From positions 62,001 to 126,000 of the forward strand of contig NZ_BMKA01000003.1 in the NCBI RefSeq assembly GCF_014643735.1: DNA of 64,000 bases, given 5' to 3'. Every line of letters begins with the position of its first letter. Within the stretch, counting starts at the first letter, position 1. This DNA is from Neptunicoccus cionae (GTDB lineage: Bacteria > Pseudomonadota > Alphaproteobacteria > Rhodobacterales > Rhodobacteraceae). Below, piece by piece: positions 51,943-61,231 of the stretch. The notes beneath the pieces were generated by a model, which ran no database searches, was not told the origin of the DNA, and saw only the letters and a list, made by a program, of their open reading frames with translations. A program made the position numbers and the translations under genes.

Positions 51943-54723
51943 TCAGGCAGATTTTGCCAGATTGCGCAGCACATAGTGCAGAACGCCACCGTTCTTGATG
52001 TAGTCGATTTCAACTTCGGTATCGATACGACACTTCAGTGTGATCTCTTTCACATCGCCGTTTGGATAGGTGATGGAACACAGCACGTCTTGCAACGGCT
52101 TCACAGTTTCCAGACCCTTAATCGAAACAGTTTCCTCACCGGTCAGATCCAGCGATTTGCGTGTATCGTCACCTGTGAACTCGAACGGTACAACACCCAT
52201 CCCAACGAGGTTGGAGCGGTGGATACGTTCGAAGCTTTCAGCGATCACGGCTTTAACACCCAGAAGCGCTGTGCCTTTGGCGGCCCAGTCACGGCTGGAA
52301 CCCGCACCGTATTGAACACCACCAAAGATCACCAGCGGCGTGTCGTTGGCCTGATGAGCCATCGCTGCGTCATAGATCGAGGTTTGCTCGCCATCGGTCC
52401 CTTTGGTGTAACCCCCTTCAACACCGTCCAGCATCTCGTTCTTGATACGGATGTTGGCAAAGGTGCCGCGCATCATCACTTCGTGGTTCCCGCGACGGGA
52501 GCCATAAGAGTTGAATTCACGCACAGGCACTTGGTGGTCTGTCAAATATTGACCAGCCGGTGTGGACTGTTTGAACGAACCCGCAGGGGAAATATGGTCG
52601 GTTGTGATCATATCGCCCAGCAATGCCAGAACCTTGGCGCCTTCGATGCTGCTGATTTCAGAAGCAGGATCTTTGGACATGCCTTGGAAATACGGCGGGT
52701 TACGCACGTAAGTGGACGAAGCAGGCCAGTCGTAGGTCAGGCTGTCAGTTGTATCAACGGCCTGCCATTTCTCGTCGCCTTCAAATACGGAAGCGTATTT
52801 TTCAAGGAAGGCTTCACGGGTCACGGTTTGCTCGACCAGCTCGGCAACTTCCTGTGTGGAAGGCCAGATGTCTTTGAGGTAAACATCATTGCCGTCTTTG
52901 TCCTGACCGAGAACTTCAGTGGTGATGTCCACATTCATGTCCCCCACCAGAGAGTAAGCAACAACTAGTGGCGGAGAGGCCAGATAGTTGGCGCGCACAT
53001 CAGGGCTGATCCGCCCCTCAAAGTTCCGGTTGCCAGACAGGATCGACGTTGCAATCAGGTCATAGTCGTTGATCGCCTTGGAGATTTCAGGCTCCAGCGG
53101 ACCGGAGTTCCCGATACAGGTCGTACAGCCGTAACCCACAAGGTTAAAGCCGATGGCGTCCAAATCTTCTTGCAGGTTAGCTGCTTCCAGATAGGCGGAA
53201 ACCACTTGGCTGCCCGGTGCAAGGGATGTTTTCACCCAAGGCTTGCGGGTCAGACCCTTTTCGCGGGCTTTACGCGCCACAAGACCGGCACCGATCATCA
53301 CATACGGGTTGGATGTGTTGGTACAGGATGTGATGGACGCAATTACGATAGACCCGTCATGCAGCTGGTAGTTACCATCTTCAGTGGCGACATAGCCGCG
53401 TTGGTGGTGGCCTTCATCACCTGGAATATCCTGTGGCTCTGGCTGTCCGCCCTCACCTTCCCAACGCACTTCCGAACGCTCGCTGGTGTCTTTTGCTGAC
53501 CGCTCGCCCTTCACATACTGGGTGAAGGTTGTGCTCGCCTTGTTCAGTGCAATGTAGTCTTGCGGGCGTTTCGGACCGGAAATCGCCGGAACGATAGTGC
53601 CCATATCAAGGGACAGCGTGTCGGTGTAGATCGGTGCGTAATCCGCGTCGCGCCACATGCCGTTTTCCTTGGCGTAGGCTTCGACCAGCTTGATGCGCGC
53701 CTCATCTCGACCGGTTGTGCGCAGGTAACGCAGGGTTTCTGCATCGATCGGGAAGAAACCACAGGTCGCGCCGTATTCCGGTGCCATGTTCGCAATGGTC
53801 GCGCGGTCAGCCAGTGGCAGTTTATCCAGACCGGAGCCGTAGAATTCGACAAATTTGCCGACAACGCCTTTTTCGCGCAGCATCTCAACAACTTTGAGCA
53901 CAAGGTCAGTCCCGGTTGTGCCTTCCAGCATCGCGCCGGTCAGTTCGAACCCGACAACTTCAGGGATCAGCATGGAAATCGGTTGGCCGAGCATGGCTGC
54001 TTCGGCTTCGATCCCGCCAACGCCCCAACCCAGAACAGCCGCGCCGTTCACCATTGTTGTGTGGCTGTCTGTCCCGACGAGCGTGTCAGGATAGGCCACT
54101 TCCACGCCGTCTTGGTCTGTGTCAGTCCAAACAGTTTGGGACAAATACTCAAGGTTTACCTGGTGGCAGATGCCTGTGCCCGGTGGTACAACGCGGAAGT
54201 TGTTAAACGCGCTTTGGCCCCATTTCAGGAAGGTATAACGCTCCATGTTGCGTTCGTATTCGCGGTCCACGTTCATCTGGAACGCCCGCGGGTTGCCAAA
54301 TTCGTCGATCATAACCGAGTGGTCGATGACCAGATCAACCGGGTTCAGCGGGTTAATTTGTTCCGCGTCACCACCCAGTGCAACGATCCCGTCACGCATT
54401 GCTGCCAGATCCACAACCGCCGGAACACCGGTGAAGTCCTGCATCAGAACGCGGGCCGGACGGTAGGCGATCTCACGCGGGTTTTTCCCGCCGTTCGCGC
54501 CCCATTTTGCGAATGCTTTGATGTCGTCCACAGAAACCGTGCGCCCGTCATCTTCAAAGCGCAGCATGTTTTCCAGAACAACCTTCAACGCAGCTGGCAG
54601 ATTGGTGAAATCCCCGAGACCGGCTTCTTGCGCCGCAGGAATTGAGTAATAGTCCACAGAAACGCCATCAACGCTGAGGGTTTTGCGGGTTTTGCTGGTA
54701 TCGTTGCCGACGGATACGGTCAT
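51943..54723 (-). CDS. acnA: Aconitate hydratase A
   Basis: Start chosen at ATG 54723, six bases after GGAGG; the product has 926 residues. Aconitase marks include LQDFTGVPAVVDLAAMRDG, GTDSHTTMVNGAAVLGWGVGGIEAEA, the cluster cysteines in GYGCTTCIGNSGPL and in SITSCTNTSNP, and the C-terminal GAGSSRDWAAKGTALLGVKAVIAESFERIHRSNLVGMGVVP. It is the IRP1/AcnA type that isomerises citrate in the TCA cycle. Upstream frame extension to 54834 is rejected. Confidence 0.98.
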   Translation of the reverse strand: MTVSVGNDTSKTRKTLSVDGVSVDYYSIPAAQEAGLGDFTNLPAALKVVLENMLRFEDDGRTVSVDDIKAFAKWGANGGKNPREIAYRPARVLMQDFTGVPAVVDLAAMRDGIVALGGDAEQINPLNPVDLVIDHSVMIDEFGNPRAFQMNVDREYERNMERYTFLKWGQSAFNNFRVVPPGTGICHQVNLEYLSQTVWTDTDQDGVEVAYPDTLVGTDSHTTMVNGAAVLGWGVGGIEAEAAMLGQPISMLIPEVVGFELTGAMLEGTTGTDLVLKVVEMLREKGVVGKFVEFYGSGLDKLPLADRATIANMAPEYGATCGFFPIDAETLRYLRTTGRDEARIKLVEAYAKENGMWRDADYAPIYTDTLSLDMGTIVPAISGPKRPQDYIALNKASTTFTQYVKGERSAKDTSERSEVRWEGEGGQPEPQDIPGDEGHHQRGYVATEDGNYQLHDGSIVIASITSCTNTSNPYVMIGAGLVARKAREKGLTRKPWVKTSLAPGSQVVSAYLEAANLQEDLDAIGFNLVGYGCTTCIGNSGPLEPEISKAINDYDLIATSILSGNRNFEGRISPDVRANYLASPPLVVAYSLVGDMNVDITTEVLGQDKDGNDVYLKDIWPSTQEVAELVEQTVTREAFLEKYASVFEGDEKWQAVDTTDSLTYDWPASSTYVRNPPYFQGMSKDPASEISSIEGAKVLALLGDMITTDHISPAGSFKQSTPAGQYLTDHQVPVREFNSYGSRRGNHEVMMRGTFANIRIKNEMLDGVEGGYTKGTDGEQTSIYDAAMAHQANDTPLVIFGGVQYGAGSSRDWAAKGTALLGVKAVIAESFERIHRSNLVGMGVVPFEFTGDDTRKSLDLTGEETVSIKGLETVKPLQDVLCSITYPNGDVKEITLKCRIDTEVEIDYIKNGGVLHYVLRNLAKSA

Positions 54724-54945
54724 ATTGGTCCTCCGAAACTGGATGTATAGAACTGGCTGGCCCGTCAATGCACCATTTTGCTGAGTCCTGCAAGGGTTCC
54801 GGTATACAATTGTGCACAATAAACCGCCGACCACTCTGGCGAAAGTAGTTCTTGATTATTTTACACGGGTTTGGGCTGGCTCAACCTGCTCAGCGCGTCT
54901 GATTTTAAGGATGACATCGCACTGCCGGACGGGCAATGTCATTCA

Positions 54946-55929
54946 ATGAACACCCCGACAAATGCCCCCGCCCCTCACACCAGTTGCGCCTTCCTGTTTG
55001 ACGGGTCCGGCGCGGCTGTCGCGCTAGACCTGAATACGACGCCTGCTATCCCAGACAGCGGGTTTCTCTGGGTGCATCTGGTCAAGGATGATCCTGCTAC
55101 CCCCCTTTGGCTGGCAAAGGCCGATCTGCCCCCGATGATCGAAGCCGCGATCAGTGCAGAGGATACCCGCCCCCGCTGTACTCCCCACGGCAACGGCGCG
55201 GTGATTATCCTGCGCGGTGTGAACCTGAACGAAGGCGCACGGGCCGAGGATATGGTGTCCATCCGGCTGTGGGTCACGCAACATTGCATCATCAGTTACG
55301 CACAACGGCGGCTGCGCGCGCTGGAAGACATCCAGACATCCGCTGCCAGCGGCCCCACCGCCCATTCTCCGGGTGATTTTCTCGGGCGGCTGACCCAGCG
55401 GCTTGCGGATCGTGCAGAACCGACAGTGTCCGAATTGAACGAGCAGCTAGACGGGATAGAGGAAACCCTTCTGGACGAAGGCACCCTGCCCGACCGCAGC
55501 AGCCTCGGGGAAATCCGCCGCGCCGCGATTACCCTGCGCCGCTATATGATGCCGCAAAGGGATGCGCTCACGACCTTATTGATTGAGGACTTTAACTGGC
55601 TGTCAGACGCCGACCTCGCCCGCCTGCGCGAAGCGACGGAGCGGATTACCCTTTTGTCCGAAGAACTCGACGCGATCCGCGACCGCGCACAGGTGGTACA
55701 CGATCAGATTCTCGACAAACGGTCTGAAACCATGAACCGCCAAATGTTCATCCTGTCATCAGTGGCGGCGATCTTCCTGCCTCTTGGCCTGATCACCGGA
55801 TTGCTCGGGATTAATGTGGGCGGCATTCCAGGCACCGAAAACCCGAGCGCCTTTGCCCTTGTCACCATCGGTTTGGTGGTAATGGGCGGCCTGCTGGTCT
55901 GGCTGTTCCGCAAATGGGGGCTGCTTTAG
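54946..55929 (+). CDS. CorA-family transporter, ZntB-like
   Basis: From ATG 54946 the protein has 327 residues: a cytoplasmic funnel domain, a long helix region (LRRYMMPQRDALTTLLIED, ITLLSEELDAIRDRAQVVHDQI) and two C-terminal membrane helices. The GxN pore signature appears as GLLGINVGGIPG instead of the YGMNF of CorA, which fits ZntB-type zinc transporters. The frame extends to 54871. It is divergent from acnA and lies 54 bases before ccmA. Confidence 0.87.
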   Translation: MNTPTNAPAPHTSCAFLFDGSGAAVALDLNTTPAIPDSGFLWVHLVKDDPATPLWLAKADLPPMIEAAISAEDTRPRCTPHGNGAVIILRGVNLNEGARAEDMVSIRLWVTQHCIISYAQRRLRALEDIQTSAASGPTAHSPGDFLGRLTQRLADRAEPTVSELNEQLDGIEETLLDEGTLPDRSSLGEIRRAAITLRRYMMPQRDALTTLLIEDFNWLSDADLARLREATERITLLSEELDAIRDRAQVVHDQILDKRSETMNRQMFILSSVAAIFLPLGLITGLLGINVGGIPGTENPSAFALVTIGLVVMGGLLVWLFRKWGLL

Positions 55930-55983
55930 CCTGCGCCCTTTGGTCTCTTCCCCCCCGTTGTCAATTGCCGTAAGGCTTCGCCC

Positions 55984-56610
55984 ATGATGACAGTCACCGA
56001 TCTAGACTGCCTGCGCGGGCAAAGACGCGTGCTAAGCGGGGTATCCTTCGCGCTAGACGCGGGCGATTGTCTGATCCTGCGCGGCCCAAACGGTGCGGGC
56101 AAAACCACGCTTTTGCGCACATTGGCAGGGCTTAGCCCCGCGCCCCGTGGCGCGCTGTCCACCGCACCCGAGGATCTGGTTTATACCGGCCACCTTGATG
56201 CGGTGAAACCGCAGCTGACCGTGGCTGAAAATCTGACATTCTGGCAAGGCATCTATCAAAACGCGCCGCAAGACACCCTCAATAGCTTTGATCTGGACGA
56301 ACTGGCAGACCGCCCCGCCGCCACCCTGTCCGCCGGACAGAAGCGGCGGCTTGGCCTTGCGCGGTTGCATGTATCGGGTCGCAAAATCTGGTTACTCGAC
56401 GAACCGACAACTGCGCTTGATGCTGATCACGTCGCCCGTTTCACCGACACCCTGCAAGCCCATTGCAACGGAGGCGGCATCGCGATCATCTCAACCCATC
56501 TGGATATAGCCCTGCCCCAAGCGCGCACCCTGAATGTGGCCGATTTCGCTGCAAGGCAGGACAGAACAGCGGACGAAGAAGCCGATCCGTTCTTACAAGG
56601 GGCTTACTGA
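55984..56610 (+). CDS. ccmA: Cytochrome c maturation ABC transporter ATP-binding protein CcmA
   Basis: A 208-residue ABC ATPase: Walker A GPNGAGKTTLLRTLAGL, the signature LSAGQKRRLGLARL, and Walker B WLLDEPTTALDA. The short size, VTDLDCLRGQRRVLSGVSF start and linkage to ccmB mark CcmA, which drives release of haem-loaded CcmE. The stop overlaps ccmB (TGATG). Confidence 0.94.
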   Translation: MMTVTDLDCLRGQRRVLSGVSFALDAGDCLILRGPNGAGKTTLLRTLAGLSPAPRGALSTAPEDLVYTGHLDAVKPQLTVAENLTFWQGIYQNAPQDTLNSFDLDELADRPAATLSAGQKRRLGLARLHVSGRKIWLLDEPTTALDADHVARFTDTLQAHCNGGGIAIISTHLDIALPQARTLNVADFAARQDRTADEEADPFLQGAY

Positions 56611-57266
56611 TGCTGGCGCTGTTCAAACGGGACATCCTGCTGGCCGTCCGCTCTGGCGGCGGCTTTGGTCTGGCGCTGGCGTTTTTTCTGATCCTCGTGA
56701 TGTTTGTTCCCTTTGGCATCGGCCCAGACCGTGCGGTGCTGGCGCGGATTGCGCCGGGGATCTTGTGGATCGGGGCGCTGCTGGCCTGCTTGCTGTCCCT
56801 TGACCGCGTGTTCCAGCTGGATGCAGAGGACGGCACGCTGGAAGCGCTTGCCACCTCTCCGATCCCGCTCACAGGGCTGGTCAGCGCCAAAGCCGCCGCC
56901 CACTGGATTACCACGGGACTGCCCCTGACGCTCGCCAGCGCCCCGCTTGGCTATCTGCTCGGCCTGCCGTCGATTGGCTACGTCTGGTTGATCGCGAGCC
57001 TTGGCGTAGGCACGGTGTCCCTGTCCTTCATCGGCACCTTTGGTGCAGCGATTACGGTCGGCATAAAACGGGGCGGCCTGTTGTTGTCACTGTTGGTGCT
57101 GCCACTTTATATCCCCACCCTGATTCTCGGGGCGCACGTCGTTACACGGGCGGTCACCGGCCAAAATCCAACTCCGTCACTGGCCCTGCTCTGTGGCCTG
57201 ACCCTTCTGACACTGGCCCTGATCCCAGCAGCGGCTGCAATGGCTCTACGCGCGAATATGCGTTGA
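56610..57266 (+). CDS. ccmB: Haem exporter protein CcmB
   Basis: From ATG 56610 the protein has 218 residues and six membrane helices: ALFKRDILLAVRSGGG start, FVPFGIGPDRAVLARIAPGILWIGALLACLLSLDRVFQLDAEDGTLEAL (the CcmB signature), and VLPLYIPTLILGAHVV. It is the membrane partner of CcmA in System I cytochrome c assembly. The open frame upstream to 56463 is only overlap with ccmA. Confidence 0.95.
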   Translation: MLALFKRDILLAVRSGGGFGLALAFFLILVMFVPFGIGPDRAVLARIAPGILWIGALLACLLSLDRVFQLDAEDGTLEALATSPIPLTGLVSAKAAAHWITTGLPLTLASAPLGYLLGLPSIGYVWLIASLGVGTVSLSFIGTFGAAITVGIKRGGLLLSLLVLPLYIPTLILGAHVVTRAVTGQNPTPSLALLCGLTLLTLALIPAAAAMALRANMR

Positions 57267-57328
57267 GCCAGCAGCCACAATCCTGTTATAAAGAATGTGT
57301 TATTTAGACCGAATAAAAGGAATTTATC

Positions 57329-57832
57329 ATGCCACCTTTCCGCACCATTCTTATGACCGCTGCCCTGTCTTTGGCCGCTGCGCCCGCGTTCTCTGCCGAC
57401 TTCAAAGTGAAGCTCGCCGGTGGCTGGAACGGTAAGAAAGTACCTGCTGGCCAACAGTGCAAACTGTTCGGGGGAAATGGCGCCACTCCGCCTATGGTGA
57501 TCAGCGGCTTGCCCGCTGGAACACAGTGGGTGCTGGTACAATACAACGACCGTGACTACAAACCCCTATCAACCAAAGGTGGTCACGGGGCGATCGGATT
57601 TCCGGTCAAAGGCTCCAAAGCGCAGCTTCCTGCAATTCCGGCCAATGTGAAAAAACTGCCAAACGGTATTTTCATCGCCTCCAAAGCCCGCAGCAGTGGG
57701 AAATACGCTTCCAAAGGCTATCTCCCCCCGTGTTCCGGCGGAAAAGGCCACATGTACTTTGCTGATGTCTTCGCGATGACCGGCAAGAATAAGTCGCTCG
57801 GTTCGACCCGCGTAGAGATCGGCCGCTACTGA
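57329..57832 (+). CDS. Secreted protein, faintly PEBP-like, inside the ccm cluster
   Basis: A 167-residue protein with a signal peptide (MPPFRTILMTAALSLAAAPAFS). The order of motifs recalls phosphatidylethanolamine-binding proteins: GLPAGTQWVLVQYNDRDYKPL, GGHGAIGF, and YLPPCSGGKGHMYFADVFAM, but the ligand-site residues are only partly kept, so the match is tentative. The two cysteines could form a disulfide. It lies between ccmB and ccmC on the same strand with larger gaps (62 and 94 bases), suggesting insertion into the operon. Confidence 0.65.
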   Translation: MPPFRTILMTAALSLAAAPAFSADFKVKLAGGWNGKKVPAGQQCKLFGGNGATPPMVISGLPAGTQWVLVQYNDRDYKPLSTKGGHGAIGFPVKGSKAQLPAIPANVKKLPNGIFIASKARSSGKYASKGYLPPCSGGKGHMYFADVFAMTGKNKSLGSTRVEIGRY

Positions 57833-57926
57833 TCCAAGCCTCCACGGCCAAGGGCATCGGACCGGTTACGAACCTGTGACCCGATGTCCATTGGCGTGTT
57901 CCCAAAAACCCGTTACACACGCGGCT

Positions 57927-58655
57927 ATGTCGATCTGGGAATATGCAAATCCGGTTAAATTCATGGCTCTCTCGGGCCGTGTATTGCCGTTCGCCACTCT
58001 GCTCTCCGCCTCGCTGCTGCTGACCGGTCTAGTCTGGGGCTTCTTCTTCACAGCGGACGATTACAAACAAGGGTCCACCGTCAAGATTATCTTCCTGCAT
58101 GTGCCTGCCGCGCTCATGGCGATCAACATCTGGCTGATGATGCTGGTGGCTTCACTGGTCTGGCTGGTGCGCCGGCACCATGTCTCTGCACTGGCCGCAC
58201 GCGCAGCTGCTCCGATTGGCATTACGATGACGCTGATTGCCCTGTTCACCGGCGCAATCTGGGGCAAGCCAATGTGGGGCACGTACTGGGCGTGGGACCC
58301 GCGTCTGACGTCTTTTATGATCCTCTTCGTCTTTTACCTCGGCTATCTCGCCCTGTGGCAAGCGGTTGAAGATGACGATACTGCCGCAGACCTGACCTCT
58401 ATCCTGTGCATGGTCGGCTCGGTTTTCGCGCTGCTGTCGCGCTATGCGGTGAACCTGTGGAATCAGGGGCTGCATCAGGGCGCAACACTGACCGCAACCA
58501 AGGAAAGCCCGATTGACGGCAGCTATTACTATCCGCTTCTGATCTGCATCGTTGGCTTTATTACCCTGTTTATCACACTTGTTTTGCTGCGCACGCGCAT
58601 GCACATCAGACTACGCCGCAGCCGCGCTGTTCTGGCACGAGAGGCCACAAGATGA
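57927..58655 (+). CDS. ccmC: Haem lyase/exporter CcmC
   Basis: From ATG 57927 the protein has 242 residues. It has six membrane helices, the tryptophan-rich haem motif in WGTYWAWDPRLTSF, and the two periplasmic histidine regions (IIFLHVPAA and NQGLHQGATLT). CcmC hands haem to CcmE. Its stop overlaps ccmD (ATGA). Confidence 0.96.
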   Translation: MSIWEYANPVKFMALSGRVLPFATLLSASLLLTGLVWGFFFTADDYKQGSTVKIIFLHVPAALMAINIWLMMLVASLVWLVRRHHVSALAARAAAPIGITMTLIALFTGAIWGKPMWGTYWAWDPRLTSFMILFVFYLGYLALWQAVEDDDTAADLTSILCMVGSVFALLSRYAVNLWNQGLHQGATLTATKESPIDGSYYYPLLICIVGFITLFITLVLLRTRMHIRLRRSRAVLAREATR

Positions 58656-58804
58656 TCCCAGATCTCGGAAAATATGCCAGCGACGTGCTGTCGGCCTATG
58701 TGATCGCCCTCCTGCTGCTCGGCGGGTTGGTGGTGATAAGCCTGCGCCAGTCGGCAAAAGCCCGCAAGATACTGGAAGACGCCGAACGAAAGACCCGAAA
58801 ATGA
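58652..58804 (+). CDS. ccmD: Haem exporter protein CcmD
   Basis: A 50-residue protein. It begins MIPDLGKYASDVLSAYVIAL, continues with the membrane helix to VVISLRQSAKA, and ends in a charged KILEDAERKTRK tail. The Tyr-bearing N terminus, single helix and basic tail are typical of CcmD, which stabilises the CcmABC complex. The four-base overlaps with ccmC and ccmG confirm the gene despite its length. Confidence 0.93.
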   Translation: MIPDLGKYASDVLSAYVIALLLLGGLVVISLRQSAKARKILEDAERKTRK

Positions 58805-59334
58805 GCCGCATTTCTCCGTGGGTGGTGCTGCCGCCCGTGCTGTTTCTCACGATTGCTGCAACTTTCCTGTTGGGGCTTAACCGGTCCGATCCCAATGCGC
58901 TGCCCTCTACCATGATCGGCAAGCAGGCCCCGCCCCTGCAAGCTGAACCGCTCGGCGATCTGCCACCTGCCACCGAAGAACTGCTGCGCAGCGGAGACTT
59001 TAAACTGGTTAATTTCTGGGCGAGCTGGTGTGGCCCCTGCCGCGTGGAACACCCGAACCTGACCGAACTTGCCGATAACGGGATGCCGGTGATCGGGCTT
59101 AATTACAAAGACAACCCAAAAAACGCGCTGGCCTTCCTCGAAGAGCTGGGCAATCCCTATGTGGGCGCGTCATCGGTTGACGGACGTGCAGCGCTGGAAT
59201 GGGGTGTTTACGGGGTGCCAGAGACCTTTTTGCTGGATGCAGACGGTACGATCCTGATGCGCACCGCCGGTCCGGTGACACAGCGCATCATCCGCGAAAA
59301 ACTGGTCCCCGCAATGGAGGCAGCGCGCAAATAA
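58801..59334 (+). CDS. ccmG: Thiol:disulfide interchange protein CcmG/DsbE
   Basis: A 177-residue membrane-anchored thioredoxin: N-terminal helix (SPWVVLPPVLFLTIAATFLLGL), active site W-C77-G-P-C80 in NFWASWCGPCRVEHP, and YGVPETFLLDADG with the cis-proline. It reduces the apocytochrome CxxCH cysteines before haem attachment. The start overlaps ccmD. ccmE, ccmF and ccmH are not in this window. Confidence 0.94.
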   Translation: MSRISPWVVLPPVLFLTIAATFLLGLNRSDPNALPSTMIGKQAPPLQAEPLGDLPPATEELLRSGDFKLVNFWASWCGPCRVEHPNLTELADNGMPVIGLNYKDNPKNALAFLEELGNPYVGASSVDGRAALEWGVYGVPETFLLDADGTILMRTAGPVTQRIIREKLVPAMEAARK

Positions 59335-59356
59335 ACGCGCCGCCCGTTGGCAAAGA

Positions 59357-59776
59357 TTACATCGCCAGAACCGATTTGACCGCACCTGCGGCCTCGGCAC
59401 CTTTTTTGACGAAATGGGCCTTGTAAAAGGTCTCGTGCTCGGCAGTTTCCTGATAATGATGCGGCGTCAGACTGACGGAAAACACAGGCACACCCGTGTC
59501 CATCTGCGCGCGCATCAACCCGTCCACAACAGCAGCGGCAACGAAATCGTGGCGGTAGATACCGCCATCCACAACCAGCGCGGCGGCGACAACAGCATCA
59601 AATTCGCCAGTCTCGGCCAGTTTTTTGGCCAGAAACGGCATTTCAAACGCGCCGGGCACATCGAAGGGCTTCACCTCCGCATCGGGCATTTCTGCCAGAA
59701 AGCCTTCATAGGCGCGATCCACGATATCCGCATGCCAGCGGGCTTTGATAAAAGCGATTTTAGCGGGTTTTGTCAT
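59357..59776 (-). CDS. ribH: 6,7-dimethyl-8-ribityllumazine synthase
   Basis: From ATG 59776 the enzyme has 139 residues, the short form resembling the RibH2 type of Brucella. Marks: FIKARWHADIVDRAYEGFL, FDVPGAFEMPFLAKKL, VDGGIYRHDFVAAAVVDGLMRAQMDTGVPVFSVSLTPH. It condenses the pyrimidine with dihydroxybutanone phosphate. The 3' end converges with ccmG. An FMN riboswitch precedes it, and no other riboflavin gene is near. Confidence 0.93.
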   Translation of the reverse strand: MTKPAKIAFIKARWHADIVDRAYEGFLAEMPDAEVKPFDVPGAFEMPFLAKKLAETGEFDAVVAAALVVDGGIYRHDFVAAAVVDGLMRAQMDTGVPVFSVSLTPHHYQETAEHETFYKAHFVKKGAEAAGAVKSVLAM

Positions 59777-59848
59777 TGCTCTGATCCTTTCCTTCAACAA
59801 GACAAGACCCAGAGCGTTCAGACCCATGCCCCCAACGGGAACACAGCT

Positions 59849-59962
59849 CCATTCTCTTCCATCCGGACTATACCGTCGGCTCCGGAATTTCACCGGTATC
59901 TGCCCTGTGACAGGCTCGCGGGCTGTAACCGCCGGTGGGGAATTGCACCCCGCCCTGAGAAT
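59849..59962 (-). promoter_or_regulatory. FMN riboswitch (RFN element) upstream of ribH
   Basis: On the minus strand the RFN core is plain: CAGGGCGGGGTGCAATTCCC, then ACCGGCGGTTACAGCCCGCGAG, then CCGGTGAAATTCCGGAGCCG followed by ACGGTATAGTCCGGATGGAAG and AGAATGG. All conserved helices are represented. It sits 72 bases before the ribH start and should lower ribH expression when FMN is abundant. Confidence 0.95.
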
Positions 59963-60149
59963 AGCCAATCGCTAGCAAGCTCTGTGCGCGGAAACAAGCC
60001 AAATCATCCCGACATTACGTCACTCCGGTGCAATTCAATGTTCCAGAAATACTCAGCGAACCGCCGACATCACCAATTGGCCCCAAAACTCCTTGCCCAC
60101 CGCCCGTTCAGTTTTGTATCAGCAAGCAACAACACAGGAGCAACCTCCC

Positions 60150-61187
60150 ATGACCAGCCTAACCATCCGCCGCCCCGACGACTGGCACCTGCATTTGCGC
60201 GACGGGGATATGTTGCGCGGCGTGCTGCCCGAAACGTCCCGCGATTTCGCCCGTGCGATTGTGATGCCGAACCTCGTGCCACCCGTGGTGACAGCCAAGG
60301 ACGCCGCCGCCTATAAGGACCGCATCCTCGCCGCTCTGCCCGCAGGCAGCGATTTCCAGCCGCTGATGACGCTTTACCTGACCGAAACCACTGATCCGGC
60401 AGATGTTGCTGCGGCCTATGCAGACGGGCTGATCCACGCGGTGAAACTCTATCCGGCTGGCGCAACGACCAACTCCGCCTCCGGTGTGAAAGACATCAAC
60501 AAGGCGATGCCGGTTCTCGAAAAAATGGCCGAAATCGGCCTGCCGATGTGCGTCCACGGTGAAGTCACCGATGCGGATGTGGATATTTTTGACCGCGAGG
60601 CCGTGTTCATCGACACGAAACTTGATCCCCTGCGCCGCCGCTTGCCCGAATTGCGAGTGGTAATGGAACATGTGACCACCAGCGACGGGATTGATTACAT
60701 CAGCGAGGCAGAGGAAAACCTCGCCGGTACGATCACCACGCACCATCTGATCATCAACCGGAATCACTTGTTGGTGGGTGGCATCAAGCCCCATTACTAC
60801 TGTCTGCCTGTTGCGAAACGCGAAGAACATCGTCTTGCCCTGCGCAGTGCGGCGACTTCGGGGGACGAACGCTTCTTCCTTGGCACGGATTCCGCGCCCC
60901 ATACCGACCCGAACAAGCTGTGTGATTGCGGCTGTGCTGGCGTATTTTCTGCGACCAACACGATGGCCTGTCTCGCCCATGTATTTGAAGAAGAAAACCG
61001 GCTCGACAATCTGGAGGCGTTTGCGTCGCTGAACGGTCCGGCCTATTACAAGCTACCGGTGAACGAAGGGACTATGACCCTGACAAAACAGGACTCTCCG
61101 GTCGCCTATCCCAAGACGATAGAAACCGGTGAAGGCCCCGTAACCCTGTTCGATCCGGGCTTTCCGCTGTACTGGTCTGCGTCCTAA
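60150..61187 (+). CDS. pyrC: Dihydroorotase, PyrC (class II) type
   Basis: From ATG 60150 (CAGGAG upstream) the enzyme has 345 residues: [16 protein letters not shown] (first metal histidines), [17 protein letters not shown] with the likely carbamylated lysine, [20 protein letters not shown] and FLGTDSAPH with the catalytic aspartate. It cyclises carbamoyl aspartate to dihydroorotate in pyrimidine synthesis. It is the Escherichia coli-type single enzyme rather than the PyrC-like dihydroorotase fused or paired with PyrB. Confidence 0.96.
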   Translation: MTSLTIRRPDDWHLHLRDGDMLRGVLPETSRDFARAIVMPNLVPPVVTAKDAAAYKDRILAALPAGSDFQPLMTLYLTETTDPADVAAAYADGLIHAVKLYPAGATTNSASGVKDINKAMPVLEKMAEIGLPMCVHGEVTDADVDIFDREAVFIDTKLDPLRRRLPELRVVMEHVTTSDGIDYISEAEENLAGTITTHHLIINRNHLLVGGIKPHYYCLPVAKREEHRLALRSAATSGDERFFLGTDSAPHTDPNKLCDCGCAGVFSATNTMACLAHVFEEENRLDNLEAFASLNGPAYYKLPVNEGTMTLTKQDSPVAYPKTIETGEGPVTLFDPGFPLYWSAS

Positions 61188-61201
61188 AGACAGTTACCCA
61201 A

Positions 61202-61231
61202 TAAAAAACCCGGCTGCCGTAGCAGCCGGGT
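61202..61231 (-). terminator. Rho-independent terminator oriented on the minus strand
   Basis: ACCCGGCTGC/GCAGCCGGGT with a four-base loop. The U tract (six T) exists only on the minus strand, where it follows the stem; on the plus strand the stem is followed by AAGTGC. It therefore ends a transcript that comes from 61232-61500 on the minus strand, not pyrC. Confidence 0.8.

Noticed and set aside
53560-54645. A 361-codon plus-strand frame opposite acnA
   Set aside because: Shadow of aconitase; its residues show no family and it is fully contained in acnA.
61202-61231. Reading this hairpin as the terminator of pyrC
   Set aside because: On the plus strand no U tract follows the stem; the T run lies on the other side, so it points to the minus strand.
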